Source of the DNA: Zygnema cylindricum
Taxonomy: Eukaryota > Streptophyta > Zygnematophyceae > Zygnematales > Zygnemataceae
Assembly: GCA_037447655.1 (NCBI GenBank)
Contig: JBBHKE010000403.1
Coordinates: 2,501-66,500, forward strand
DNA: 64,000 nt
Direction of reading: 5' to 3'
Each line of letters begins with the position of its first letter. The first letter of the stretch is position 1. The notes beneath the pieces were generated by a model. That model was not told the DNA's origin. It was given only the letters and a program-made list of their open reading frames with translations, and made no database searches. Both the position numbers and the translations under genes were made by a program. Positions 34,701 through 46,277 of this stretch are shown piece by piece.

Positions 34701-34800
34701 ATCCGTGCCATTGGCAAAAAAAAAAAAAACAAAATTCTCCAAAATAGCCACTAATGGCACGGCAAATTGAGTGGTGAAGATGGTAAGAGACGTCCACGAA
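31774..34800 (-). pseudogene. RLE-type LINE, N-terminal and reverse-transcriptase half
   Basis: Read leftward on the minus strand. A C2H2-type finger CPRCGKLYAARAGVSRH lies at 33788-33838, as at the N-terminus of R2-like LINE proteins. Reverse-transcriptase motif A (DVANAFNTID) lies near 32676-32706, motif B (RQGDPL) at 32499-32516, and motif C has VADD in place of the usual Y/F-x-D-D near 32400. The thumb region has PISNGGLSL and ALAAYLGS near 31820-31890. These blocks occupy different frames with several stops, so the copy is dead. Its frame continues into 26201 after removal of Copia A and one GTGAC. The 5' boundary is uncertain; 33850-34800 is proline-rich in translation and may be the variable N-terminus. 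Uninterrupted length would be about 4 kb. Confidence 0.72.
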
Positions 34801-35300
34801 AAGAAAAAATAAAATAGGCCGAAATTGGCAAAGCGGATTATGAAAAACTACAGAACGAATGGAGTCGATTCACCCACCAATAGAAAGGTCGTTCAAAGTA
34901 CTTTTTGTATAGTACCTGCACGTCAAATTTGGCACCAGATACTCAAGGAAAATGTGAAAAAACCCAAAGAGGAAACTATGGCCGAAACTTCAGGAAAACA
35001 ATTCCCTCCAATACGAGCTGATCTTACGTAATCTTGATACTTGACAAACTTCACGCCAAATTGGGCGGCCAACTAATTGTGTTTGGGAATAGCATTTTAT
35101 ATTTAGGAATTGCTAATCGCAGAGACAATTTTGCTGCCCGCATGTACACCATGATTGGTTATTAGTGTCAAAGTTAAAAGATAATTACATAAAAAAAAGG
35201 GAAATAATACGTGACCAAAAAGTACGAGCGAGCAGGAAGCGTGAATGCAAAAAGAGGTCAAAATATAAAAGTTAAAAACATTCACTAGAAAACAAATTAC
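34801..35300. other. Spacer between LINE and MITE
   Basis: No gene recognised. Variants of CACGCCAAATTTGGCG, partly palindromic, recur at about 34632, 34920 and 35051. Confidence 0.3.
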
Positions 35301-35383
35301 TACACCGTGAATCGTTATTAGTTTCAAAGTCACTAATTTGGCTTCTTAAAATTTTGATTTTTTTCCTCAAATAGGATACATGA

Positions 35384-35811
35384 TGTAGAAATTAAAAGTT
35401 ATTTTAGAAATTTCTAGGTCTAAAATGAATTGTTGAAAAGTGGGATTAAATATTTCACTTCTCTATTTTAGTTATAATTTAAAGGGAGAGAGTGAGGATC
35501 AAAGGCACTCCATGGTTGCCGCCATATTTAGAAAGTGGCATATTTTGAAGTAGGTGATATTTACCAAAATGTTTCCTTAGTCCGGATTGAACCGCAACCT
35601 CTACATTCTCTATACCACGCACCTTAACTATTAAGGCTACAAAATGATACACGGGACGGATTTCAAAGATATATAAGCATTAACAAAACGGCTAATTAAC
35701 AGCAAACTAACAAAGTTGAACAAATCATGCACATACACGAATCTGAACAGTGTAAAATATGTTTTGATCAAACGGCCAGTATTGTAGCCCCCACTCAAAG
35801 TGAGCTTTATG
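35384..35811 (+). repeat. Copia B 5' LTR, 3'-truncated
   Basis: Starts TGTAGAAATTAAAAG and follows the 3' LTR up to the CACTC-AAxG segment, after which sequence jumps to gag. The primer-binding site, TATA box and in-LTR gag start are therefore missing here. Confidence 0.85.
35573..35643 (-). other. tRNA-like module in Copia B 5' LTR
   Basis: Antisense to the element. A-box-like CCTTAATAGTTAAGG and B-box-like GGTTCAATCCGG are visible. More decayed than its partner in the 3' LTR. Confidence 0.5.
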
Positions 35812-38800
35812 TGAGAAAATATTTTGGGGAATAGTGAGTGGACGGGTGAAGCGTCCAGTCAGTCTTGTGATCCCTCCACGGTTTGGAGGATGTAGACTCA
35901 CCAGATATGCAGATCCATCTCCAACGGAGTAGACAAAAGAAAAGGAGGTAGTGGACAAAGGAAAGGAGAAAGAGACTATCACACCGATAGCAACCGGTTC
36001 GACATTCATGTTGCCTATTCCGAGGAACGAGGAGAATGATACTTATTCAAGGGACTACAACAATATGGCGGCAAAGCACTTCATCCTCCGCCATCTTACT
36101 TAAGGGCTTACATCTCCGCTCATCCGATCTTTGGGTGGCTCTCATAGAGATGTACCGAAGTGGTACGATTCAGAAACAGCAGTTGGCGGATCACAAAATT
36201 GACGCATACCTATACAAGGGGGGAAGATGTTGAGTTTTTATAATGAGCTCGCAACACTTTTCATGGAGCTAGAGAGTGCTGGACAGGTTGAAACTAAATA
36301 AATGAAGGTTAACTGCTTGCTCATGAAGTTACCAGATGAGTTCGAGAACATAGTTCACCGTGTGCAGGACTTGCCCGACTCAAGGTGGATAAGGAATTCA
36401 GTGGTAGGGATGATTCTCGTTCAGGAGAATACAATTGAGATCCGAAAGGGAGGAAAGTGTGGGCAAACTTTGGCAGCACGGACCAATTGGAGGAACAATG
36501 ATTCTAATAAACCCATCGGAAATTATAGAGGGGGGGGCAGAAAAATCAGACCAACGAGTTCGAACCAAGGGCTTCCAAGGGTTTGTGCCACTTTTGTAAG
36601 AAACCAGGGCACTATATGGCAGAGTGCACTCAGTTAACCGAGCTGCGGTTAAAGGAGGGGCAGAAAAGTGGACACCCGAGAGGAAAAAAAAAGGCCCTTC
36701 TGACACAGCTACATAAGGCGGAATCCGAGGACGAGGACGATGAGCTCCTATTGGTTGAGGAGTTGGAGGTGAAAAACAAGGTCGAAATTCAACGAAAGTA
36801 TAAATGTGTTTTCGGTGGATTGAAAGGTGAAGCAGGTTGGATTGTAGATTCAGGTGCCTCCATGCACATGTGTAAGGATAAACACTTGTTCACTAAGATA
36901 AGAAAGATTCCCACCGTAGAGATAGAGTACGAGGATGGGAGGATAGTCACTACTACTCTTGTAGGATCGGTAGATCTGAAAGTGTTAGTAGAAGGAAAGA
37001 CATCCATAGTTAGATTCTCTGATGTATTATTTATTCCGGAACTGAACAAAAACCTCATCTCTACGTCTATATTAGAAGAAAAGGGTTTTAATAGGAGTCT
37101 TTACTTCTAGTTTTGAGGTGGAAGTTTATTTCACTCCTGAAAAAGGTAGCCAAGAGATGTTTAGGCTGATTTTAAGCAATGAAAAGAAGATGTGCTTATT
37201 TATTATGCTAGTGTTCATGATATAATGTTGTGAAATAAGAGGCTTGGGCATGTGAGTCTTGATAAGTTAAGAGAGATGAAAAAGATGGGAGTAGTGGAAT
37301 TAATTTAGTTTGGTGAGAGTGAGAATCTAAGTGATTATAGTTGATGTGCTCAAGGCAAAGCACACAGGTCACCCTTCCCAAAAATTGCCACCTATAAAGG
37401 AGAAAAAATTCTAGATTTAGTACAAACACATATTTGGGGGCCGGCCAAAGTGCCATCAACTGGGGGGAAGAGATTTATGATGACTATCATTGATGATTGG
37501 TCTCGGTATTCCAAGGTGTATTTTTTGAAAAATAAGTCAAATGCTCGGGAATGTTTTAGACAATTTAAAGCATGGAGTGAAAAACTCCATGAAACCCTAA
37601 TCAAGAGAAAAAGGAGTGACAATGGTGGAGAGTATAACTCTAACCAATTTGAGGATTTTTTGAGGGAAGATGGAGTCCAACACCAAAGGACAGTTAAACC
37701 CGAAACTGAATGGGGTAGCTAAAAGATTTAATAGAACACTAATGCTAGAAGTATGTTGTCGGATAAGAAGATAAGAAAAAGGTTTTGGGTCGAAGTAATG
37801 AACTCTGCTAATTACCTCAAAAATAGAGTTCTTACTTCAGCGGTAAAAGGCGAAACACCTTATGAGAGATGGACAGGCCGGAAACGAGACATATTTCACA
37901 TAAATGTTTTTGGCAGTCAAGTGTTCAGTCTAGATGTAGATCGGTTTAATTCGAAGCTAGTCCTAAAGGAAAACCGGGGTACTTATCAGAATATGATGAG
38001 GATGTAAAAGGATACACAGTTTATGATCTAAAAAGGGGAAGTTAGAATCTTAATAAAACATCTAATTGTTATGGATGAAAAAAAAACTGTGGATCCCTTC
38101 AAGTATACAAAGTCAGTAAAAATATGATTTGAGTTAGAAAATTCCAATCACTTTGAGCTTCCTAACTATCCTAGTTTCAGAGAAGATGACATTCTTGGGG
38201 GTACAAATCAGACCGAGAAGGACTCGGCCGTGGAAATTCTAATGACAACTCTACCCTAAGCGGAAGACGTGGTGGAAATTGATTCAGAATCGAGGGACAG
38301 GGGAAAAGCCGAGATTGTTCGAAATACCCCACGACAACCATCTATTCCGGCCACAAATTTTGAGGGAGGAAGGAGAAGTAGCAAAAGGTTGCAAGAAAAA
38401 CAAGTTAATAAAAGGTAACAAAATAATCTCATCCGAATGAACCTTAGACTTATGGAGAGGCGATGAATTGTCCTGAAACGAACCGGTGGATGACAACCAT
38501 CAATGAGGAGATGGCCTCAATTATGGCAGCCAATACTTCGGAGTTGGTGGATTGTCCACCTAACAAAAAACCCATCGGTTGTAAGTGGGTGTTCAAATTA
38601 AAATTGAACCTAGATACTACCATTGAGAGCTACAAGGCTTGGTTAGTGGCTAAAGGAATCACATAGAAAGAGGGAATCGACTATGAGGAAACATTTGCCC
38701 CGGTAGTCAGATTTCCCTCCATCTGCATACTTCTCAATTTGGCAGCAGCCGAAGACATGGAGGTGCACCATAAGGACATCAAGACAACCTTTTTGCATAG

Positions 38801-40027
38801 AGAATTGGAAGAGGAGATCTTCATGCGACAACCCGAAGGATTTGTGGAGTAAGGAGAAGAGAGTAAGGTATGCCGACAAATTAAATCTCTTTATATTTTG
38901 AAACAGGCGCCCCGACAGTGGAATAAGAAGCTTGATGAGTTTCTTACCAGTCTAGGATATATTCACATTAGCTCAGATCACTCAATCTATGTTTTTGAAG
39001 ATGAGGAAGGTATTATTTTTATTGCAATTTATGTTGATGATTTGCTTGTTCTAAGTAAATCAATGGACAAAATTAATAAACTGAAAACAGATCTTAAGGG
39101 GAGAATTGAGATGAAGGATATGGGGGAGGCAAGAGATAATTTGGGAATTCAAGTTGAAAGAGACCGAGAAAGAAAGATTATAAGACTATCTCAAAAGGAA
39201 GCAATTGGGAACATGATGAAAATGTTTCAGATTGATAAGGATAATAGTTGTACAACTCCAATAAAACTGAAGAACGGAAGTGAGGGGAGTGTGGAAGAAG
39301 GAGTCATAATCTTAGACGAGAAATTAGGTCCGAAAGAACAGAAGTTCATGCAGACTATTCCTTACAGGCAAGTAGTGGGAAGCCTAAACTATTATGAATT
39401 GTACCCGCCCGGATTTGGCAACAGCTGTAGGAGTGTTGAGTAGGAGTTTAAATGCTCCCACTAAGAGAGATTGCGAGGCAGCTAAGAGAGTCTTTATATA
39501 TTTGATAGTAATTAGGGATCTATGGTTACATTTTGGTGGAGGGAATATTGTCATCACCACTTGAAGTGATGCCAGTTATGGTGATGCTCCGATGAGGAGA
39601 TGTACTTCTGGATATGTATTGTATGTGGGTGATCGAGCTTGTTGCTGGAGTAGCAAACAACAAAAGGTTATTGCTCTTTCCACCATGGAGGCTGAGTATA
39701 TGGCCTTTTACTCTGCTGTAAAAGAATTCATGTGGGTCAAGTCTTTGTTTGGTCAGCTTGGTCACCTTAAGAGTGGTGTGCAGTAATTTTTTTTGTGATA
39801 ATCAGGCAGCAATCGCTATTTGTTGCCAATCCTAAACATTATTTTAATGCCAAACACATGGACATAAAACTTAGCTTTGTTAGAGAGAAAGGTAGAAAAC
39901 AAAATAATCAGTTTAGAGTATAGACCAGATAGGGAGATGGTAGCACACATGATGACCAAACCTCTACCTTCCCCTAAGCTAACTTTCCGCAGGGAGAACT
40001 GTGGTCTAGAGTTAAAGAGTGACTAGA
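35812..40027 (+). pseudogene. Copia B gag-pol relic
   Basis: Fragments in order: gag (KGKEKET, then MKVNCLLMKLPDEFENIVHRVQ from 36302), a CHFCKKPGHYMAEC zinc knuckle near 36585, and protease VDSGAS with its Asp at 36847-36849. Then come integrase parts (DDWSRYSKVYFLK; SDNGGEYNS; broken NG-VAxR) and reverse transcriptase with GCKWVFKLKLNLD near 38575 and YVDD at 39030-39041. RNase H follows with SDASYGDAPMRRCTSGY near 39570, and a C-terminal tail ends at 40025. Numerous stops and frame changes make it inactive. Residue blocks match elements C and D closely, so these three are one family distinct from Copia A. Confidence 0.85.
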
Positions 40028-40038
40028 AATAAAGGGAG
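40028..40038 (+). promoter_or_regulatory. Polypurine tract of Copia B
   Basis: AATAAAGGGAG immediately precedes the 3' LTR. Confidence 0.7.
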
Positions 40039-40966
40039 TGTAGATATTAATGGTTCTTTTAGTATTTTCTAGGTCTAAAATGAATTGTTGAAAAGAGTTA
40101 ATTAATATTTCACTTCTTTATTTTAGCAATACTTTAAAGAGAGAGAGTGAGGATCAAAGGCACGCCATGGTTGCCGCCATATTTAGAAAGTGGCATATTT
40201 TGAAGTAGATGATATTTTACCAAAATGTTGCCTAAGTCCGGATTTGAACATGCAACCTCTAAATTATATATAGCCGGGCGCCTCAACCATTAAGGCACCA
40301 CGAAACGATACACATGACGGATTTCAAATATATATAAACATTAACAAAAGGGTTAGTTAACACCAAACTAACGAAGAGGAACAATTCATGCACATACGCG
40401 AATCTGAACCGTGTAAAATATGTTTTGATCGAACGGCCAGCATTGTAGCCGTCACTCGAAGGTATAATTTGGCCGCATTCGGAGATAGCGTCACGCGTGC
40501 CACCTGGCGCCGCGTTATTTGATACCGAAGAAGATGGGAGGAGGAACCATGGCTCCCAATTTGAGAGGTGTTACCTTGTAGACTATGTTGTACAATAGAC
40601 GTACAATAAAGTACATCGCCCATTGTACCTTCTATATAGTTTTCCTATTGGTCTAGGGTTTAGTAGAAGGTAGTCGTGAGTAGGCAGACCAAGACTTAGT
40701 GATATTTAGGTACCTCTCTCTAGGAGAGCTTGTCAATATAAAGGTCATTTTTGACCAGCCATAACTTACTGCTCAAGAGAGCAATTTCGGAGATTCTTTT
40801 TGCTAACGACTCAAGGGAGTTTTGCCTTCATTGGGGTGAAAGTGGTCAGAGTATTTGTCAGTCAGAGTTACAGATATTCTTGCTGAAACACAAAGTGGTC
40901 AGGATTATCCTAGGGGCTTCGTGTGAGTTGCCTACTTTGAGGACCTATGGAGGTCCTAAAGTTGCA
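40039..40966 (+). repeat. Copia B 3' LTR (928 bp)
   Basis: Starts TGTAGATATTAATGG and ends AAAGTTGCA. It holds an antisense tRNA-like module at 40228-40300, the inverted repeat CTCTCTxAGGAGAG just before a TATAAAG box at 40737-40743, and a family-wide ATTCTTTTTGC...ACTCAAGGGAG segment near 40794. An ATG with a short frame (MEVLKL) ends the LTR. Confidence 0.9.
40228..40300 (-). other. tRNA-like module in Copia B 3' LTR
   Basis: Minus strand reads GCCTTAATGGTTGAGGCG (A box and D arm) and, about 35 nt on, GTTCAAATCC (B box). Not a functional tRNA gene by eye: the T stem is mismatched. Confidence 0.65.
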
Positions 40967-41425
40967 CATGATTTTAATTATTCCTTGACGTTAAATAAGG
41001 TACCGTACAAAATAGCGTAGAGAACGAAAGTATAATAATATCTAAAAAGTGTGGTGTAAGATCGATGTTAGACCGTACATAAATGTATTTTTTCAAGTGA
41101 AAATTTTACAAACAATGAATTAAATCAGACGTGCATGCATAGAAACGTGCGCTCAAAAAACGGGATTAATCTAACACGTAAATTAGTTTGACATGTACGG
41201 ATATTTAAATTTCCGACAGTGTACGATTTCTAATGTGTTGTACGGGTACATATATTAATGTATATCATCGTAAAACGAATATTACATTTTTGTTGTTCCC
41301 AAAATAGCATAATGCCGAAGTTAGAATACACCTTTTTTTTATTTCAAATTTTTAATTAGTATCAATTACGGTAAATTTTCTTCAACACTATTTAAACTTT
41401 GACAGTAATAACAATTCGCGGTGTA

Positions 41426-42020
41426 GTTGTCAAAAATTGTACATTTAAAGTACATTATAGTACAAGTTACGTAGCTTTGAGTTCAAATTTGACGGTCAAT
41501 CCGTCGAACAACTTTAACTAGCAAAATATTGCAACGACGTTTAAAAAAGTAACGAGCTTGCGAACGTCGATTGTCAATAAAAAAAAAAATTCACACAGCC
41601 GGCGCAGGTTTACGGTAACAAAATTGCGACAACCACATATAAATGAAATGGTTGCGCGCAAATAGTTTCTCACTTCAGGTAACCTCCACTGTGAGAGCGG
41701 ATACTGACTAAACTTAGCCGTAAAAATGGAATCTAATCGCAAACCGTTAGGTTTAACTTGGACACAAATTAAACGACAATGTCATATGTATCAATTAACT
41801 TGCAAGAAACGAAATAAACTTCATACAAGATAAGAAAGCATACCCACTTAAAAATATCGATGAAATTAAATGATAAAAAAACTTGTCGTCATGCGCGACC
41901 AAATGAAGCCACACTATTCACGAATCAACATTTGTACGTTGACAACGTACTTCACATTGATTCACATTCACAGAAAAAATAAAATGCGCACATAAAAACA
42001 AAATAAAATACGCACTTAAA
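41426..42020. other. Spacer between MITE and solo LTR
   Basis: AT-rich with no gene recognised. Contains an inverted repeat GTACGTTG-A-CAACGTAC at about 41936. Confidence 0.35.
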
Positions 42021-43227
42021 TGAAACTCTGTGTCCTCCGTTGGACTACAGAGTACAAAAAGTCTCTCGATAGTTATTAACTAACCCACTTTCAATAGCAA
42101 CTACTACTACCAAAGTAGACAAGCAGACAATCTGACTGCACCCCTGTGCAGCGTGATCTTCCGTGAGTCCGTAAAAAAAAAGAATCTCTCAAAACGCTCA
42201 ACCAGGCGATAAGCTATAAGCCAGCAAGAATGCCAATTTTATACAGCCTCTCAAAGAGGGGAGAAGTCCATGGACTAGATTTTTTCTAAGTCATAGCTCC
42301 CTCTCACAACCCCTATCTACTAACTGTAAGAACCAATCAGAATACTGTACAGTACATAAAAGTACTACTGCCGATGTACTTTTATACGACCTTTGTACGA
42401 AAAGGCAACTAAGCGGACGCGTGTCCATTTTCCACTCGTCCGTACGTTCCTCGGAATTCCCGTGACCGAATGTTATCTCTCCACTGTAGAAATTGATGGT
42501 TCGTTTAGTATTTTCAAGGTCTAAAATAAAATGCAGATATGTACGGACAGTGTACGACATGCCCTAAATGTCGACACATGTCATATCCGGATTCGGTGCC
42601 ATAATCTCCGGAGATTCCACGATCCAATGTAATTACGCCACGCGTCATCCGATGTGGCGATGGCCACAAACCGCCGAAATCTTCTTCCGCGATCTCGACG
42701 CTAATTCCGGCCGTCTGATTAGAATCGAATTTAATCGTAGCCGTAATAAATACATGCGCGGTATTCGTTTCACTTAAGAAATAAATGCGCGGTATTGATT
42801 TCTTGCTCCTACCGTATTCCGTACTTATACGTTACCGGATATATGTATAACGTAAACAATTACAGTTAAATGATTTATCTTACGTTTACATGTTTAAATA
42901 AATATCAAACTATATACTACGTAATGTTACACCTAGAGTTAACGGCTAAGGCTACCAGCTAATTCCTATCTGCTTTCCGGTAGGTACAAGGATCAATTCT
43001 TGTCGCTGACACATTCCTTTTAAATAAATAAACCCTAAGTAATATTAATTTCCCGTAAACCTGTGGATAGCCTAGGTAGCCATGGCTCTAGCTCCCTCTT
43101 CAATTTCTTAGTGACTGCGACAAGTTTGAGAGTTTGGAGAGAGAAGTTAGAGGTAGACTGCCTCGGCTTCTTTCTATATTTCTATTTAGACCTAGAAAAT
43201 ACTAAAAATGTACCATTAATTTCTACA
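42021..43227 (-). mobile_element. Solo LTR of the B/C/D Copia family, rearranged
   Basis: Minus-strand LTR from TGTAGAAATTAATGG (43227) to GAGTTTCA (42021). 42021-42483 is nearly identical to 46278-46737. At about 42484 a short piece in the opposite orientation begins with the LTR start TGTAGAAATTGATGG. From about 42575 on it follows the LTR at 44810. Minus-strand TATA box at 42237-42243. No matching target duplication at the ends. Confidence 0.75.
42930..43010 (+). other. tRNA-like module in the solo LTR
   Basis: Antisense to the LTR. A-box-like AGTTAACGGCTAAGGC and B-box-like AGGATCAATTCTTG. The T loop carries A in place of the usual first T. Confidence 0.5.
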
Positions 43228-43448
43228 GTTGCGTCGCAGGCTGCGTTCGTCCGTAGAGACCATATCAAAAATAACAGCAGCTGCGCTTGTTCCATCTGCG
43301 TCGCAGCTGCGTTGTCGGTACCATTCAAAAAACTTGCACTCTGCTTCAAGTGACGACGCGTGTCCCTATAGATCTATTTTTCTGCCGTCCAATAAACTAC
43401 TGAGACTTAAAGCTTTCCAAAAACACAATATAGAGTTTATAACGCTAA

Positions 43449-44174
43449 GGGTGAAGTTCCATTAGACGAAAAGTGAGGTTGTTTACAGAAATTCGGACCT
43501 CTCCGTACTATGACGTACCTCTTATTTTGTTTTTATGCGGAAAACAACATTACAAAGAATCTTACCAATATTCTCCAAGAGTTTGGGAGTTAACAATGGC
43601 CGTTGGATGGTTTTTCGCAAAACACTCGTTTTGAAAGTTTTTATAATTGGTGATATACCTCGCAAGGTACATCACTAATTACAAAAAAGTTTGAGCCGCG
43701 ACACGCTGGAAAATGTTCATACGTGTCAAGATTTCAACCAACGGAAATCAAAAAATTTCGCACACGATATACACATTAAAAATTACAACAAAAAATATAA
43801 ATGAAATCTCGTAATGCACTTTGGTCACGCTATTTTTGTAAGCGCCCATTCGTCACACTAATTTTGGCAACGCTCATTCGTCACGCGTAAAAACAAGAAC
43901 CCTAAAAAAATGAGGTGGTATCTGACAAGGCGTCTGCAAAGAGTACAAAAGTTGTGTTGCACGATGACCTGGTGCCCACGTGCATGGTTCGCAAATGAAG
44001 ATTTTTCGTCGGTGTGAATATCATTGACGATTTGCAATATGGAATCCATAGCTACGTGGCACCACTCTATTGCTAACACGTGCATTACTGTCTTCGCAAT
44101 GCAACTACGTTCAAATTGTGGAATTCTGTAATGTTGGCCGTACAATTACAAAATGTTCTAATGGAACTTCACCC
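43449..44174. mobile_element. Harbinger-like MITE (GGGTGAAGTTCCATTAGA termini, TSD TAA)
   Basis: 18-bp inverted ends flank 726 bp, with TAA at 43446-43448 and 44175-44177. A second left-type end, GGGTGAACTTTCATTAGAGG, starts right after the right TAA, so a related copy was inserted next to it. An imperfect palindrome around ACCTCGCAAGGT lies inside. Non-coding. Confidence 0.75.
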
Positions 44175-44177
44175 TAA

Positions 44178-44809
44178 GGGTGAACTTTCATTAGAGGAAA
44201 AGTGGGGTTGTTTACTAGACGCCGTACGATTCCGTACAGATTCGTACCATTTTTTTTTTGTCAGATGAAACAAAAACGAAACATGTCTACTGGATGGCTC
44301 CAATATTATAGGGGTAAGTATCGACCGTTGGATTTTTCACTTTTTAAGATTCGCGAAGCAATCACACACATCGTCCAGTTTGAAAAGACTCTCCTCGGCG
44401 AGGAGAGTTTCTTCACACTGGTCACGTACCATAGGTACACGTGAAAAGTAAAAGAAAAATCCACCACGAATAGGCGATGAAAAACGAACATGTCGTACAC
44501 GCCATGTGCTCTCCGCCACCGTGTATGAAGGTCGACCGAAATATCTTCGCACGCTCCTTCTGACATCCACTGACCTTAAAAGTTTGCGGCGCCTTTTTGA
44601 CTTTCCGTTTACCTCCGCACGTACAAATATTATGTACAGATTTTCAGCTTGAAGAATATTTCTAGATTTTAGGAATCTGAAAATTAACGTTTGTGGCGCC
44701 AATTATAATTGAGAAACCATCTCTACTGGCACGACATAATGGAAGGCCGTGCCATTAAACACTAGAAATAGACGTATCCGCATGTTTACTAGGGCCGCCT
44801 AATGGAGAA
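44178..44809. other. Spacer with second Harbinger-like end and an inverted repeat
   Basis: The left end of a related MITE starts at 44178; its right end was not found. CTCTCCTCG-G-CGAGGAGAG lies near 44389-44407. Overlapping short ORFs on both strands are not convincing. Confidence 0.4.
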
Positions 44810-45943
44810 TGAAACTCTATGTGCTCCATTGCCCACAGAAATCGCAGATCCAAAAGAAGCTTATCTAGATAGTGCCGGCTCCAAGTTGATATAAACCCAA
44901 ATGATTGACCCCTTGACAATCACAAACCCATTATAGCTTCACCCCTGTGAAATATGACTTTCTGTGTGCTCAGTTCCACCACAGAATGCAAAGTTAGAAT
45001 ATGAGTTTTGGACACATTCACCCACTTTGACTTTCCCCTATAAATGCAGCCACCTTGGCAGGCAAAAACTTTGACCAAATGCACTCCTCTGTAGCCTGGA
45101 CTCCCTTGAGTCTGCAGCAAAAAAAATCACTAAATTTGGTTAACCGAGTAAATTTTAATTAAATGGCAAAGTTTGCCTATTTATACAGATGCTCTCTGGG
45201 AGAGAGGCGACTACTTACCAAAAATTCTAAGTCCTATTTCCTATCTAAAACCCCTTCTACTAAATTACGGTCCAATCATGGGACCGTACCGTATAAAAAG
45301 TACAAGTACCAGAGTACTTTATGTATGGTAGCGGTTCTACATGGCCAAAACAGTGATATATGTCACATCCGGATTTGTTGTCTTACTCCCCGAAGATTCT
45401 GAAAAACCTATACGATGCTGCGACGTGTTATCCGGAGTGGCGACTTCCGGAAAACGCCAATATACCCTTTCCGCGATATCGGCTCCTATCACGACTGTTC
45501 GATGAAGTCCGGATTGAATATTTGCCGTTGAAATGAATGTTCGCAACATTTATTTTGTGCGGTACTATAGTACACAACTTGTTATATGTTCTACTGTACC
45601 ATGTATTAGTTAAACGAAATATCCTATTTGTAAACGTTTATATAACTATCAAACCCTGTATAATTCATCAGTAGTCTAAGACTTAATGGATAAAGCTAAC
45701 GTCTACTAGGTTTGTCAAACCGTAGGTACCAAGATCAAGCCTTGGGTCCGTCAGCCACCTTTTTGGTAAATTTACTAGTTTCTACCCCTGTCTCTTTATA
45801 AGACCTACGCAACCATGACTCTAACTCCCTATCCAAACCTTCAGTTACTACAAGTGTGGGGGCTTGGAGAAGGGAGTTAGAGGCAGACCGCCTATTCTTT
45901 TTTCTATTCTAAAACAGACTTAGAAAATACACAAATATCAACA
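44810..45943 (-). repeat. LTR of Copia C2 (minus-strand)
   Basis: Minus-strand LTR from TGTTGATATTTG (45943) to GAGTTTCA (44810). A TATAAATA box on the minus strand lies at 45178-45185. It shares sequence with the D 5' LTR, including TGAGCACA and the conserved AGAATATGAGT block. A decayed purine tract (TTTGGGAGCAAG) lies to its right. Confidence 0.8.
45672..45755 (+). other. tRNA-like module in the C2 LTR
   Basis: Antisense to the LTR. A box ACTTAATGGATAAAGC resembles tRNA-Arg-type A boxes. The B-box-like part is AAGATCAAGCCTTGGG. Confidence 0.6.
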
Positions 45944-46277
45944 AACACTTGCTCCCAAATATCTTAAAGTGACTAACATCAGGTTTTTCTCCTGTCCAAA
46001 GCTCATAAAGTGTAGTGCTAACAGGTCTAGAAGCAATTCTGTTCTTAATATAAATAACACATTTAAGTGCTTCCCTTTTTTGGACACACTACTGTCCCCA
46101 TCATTTGCCTCCTCTGCTGCAGCAGAGGTTGCTGCTAAAAACCTTATTCCACCAAACCCTGGTGGAGTTCCCTAAGGTGGACGTTTCACTTGTCCACAGA
46201 CAATACCCCAGTATCGTTTTTGGCACAAAGCCCCATCATCATGGCTTCCCAATCGATAAACCCAGATCTATTGAAGA
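45944..46277 (-). pseudogene. Copia C2 gag remnant between two LTRs
   Basis: Minus-strand gag start homologous to 51450-51640 in element C: GFIDWEAMM, then GQVKRPP, then PPGFGGIRF and an alanine-rich stretch. Only about 330 bp of internal sequence remains between LTR 44810-45943 and LTR 46278-47314, so a whole pol has been deleted. The LTR at 46278 joins directly to gag with the primer-binding site missing. Unlike C, it keeps TGG (Trp) in the WEAMM motif. Confidence 0.75.

Larger units (their letters stand above)
35384..40966 (+). mobile_element. Copia B: degenerate LTR retrotransposon, TSD CATGA
   Basis: Flanked by CATGA at 35379-35383 and 40967-40971. Its 3' LTR is full length, but its 5' LTR and the start of gag are merged by a deletion near 35811. 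Coding regions are broken by many stops. It belongs to the same family as elements C and D. Confidence 0.9.
35301..41425. mobile_element. MITE, family 2, split by Copia B
   Basis: The left part 35301-35383 starts TACACCGTGAATCGTTATTA; the right part 40967-41425 ends with the inverse of TACACCGCGAATTGTTATTA. With Copia B and one CATGA removed it is 537 bp and collinear with the MITE ending at 63583 across the join (AGGATACATGA followed by TTTTAATTATTCCTTGACG). Non-coding. Confidence 0.85.

Noticed and set aside
33646-34797. 383-codon minus-strand frame as a separate gene
   Set aside because: It overlaps the LINE N-terminal region, and the LINE zinc finger is in another frame. No recognisable domain; probably composition plus LINE variable region.
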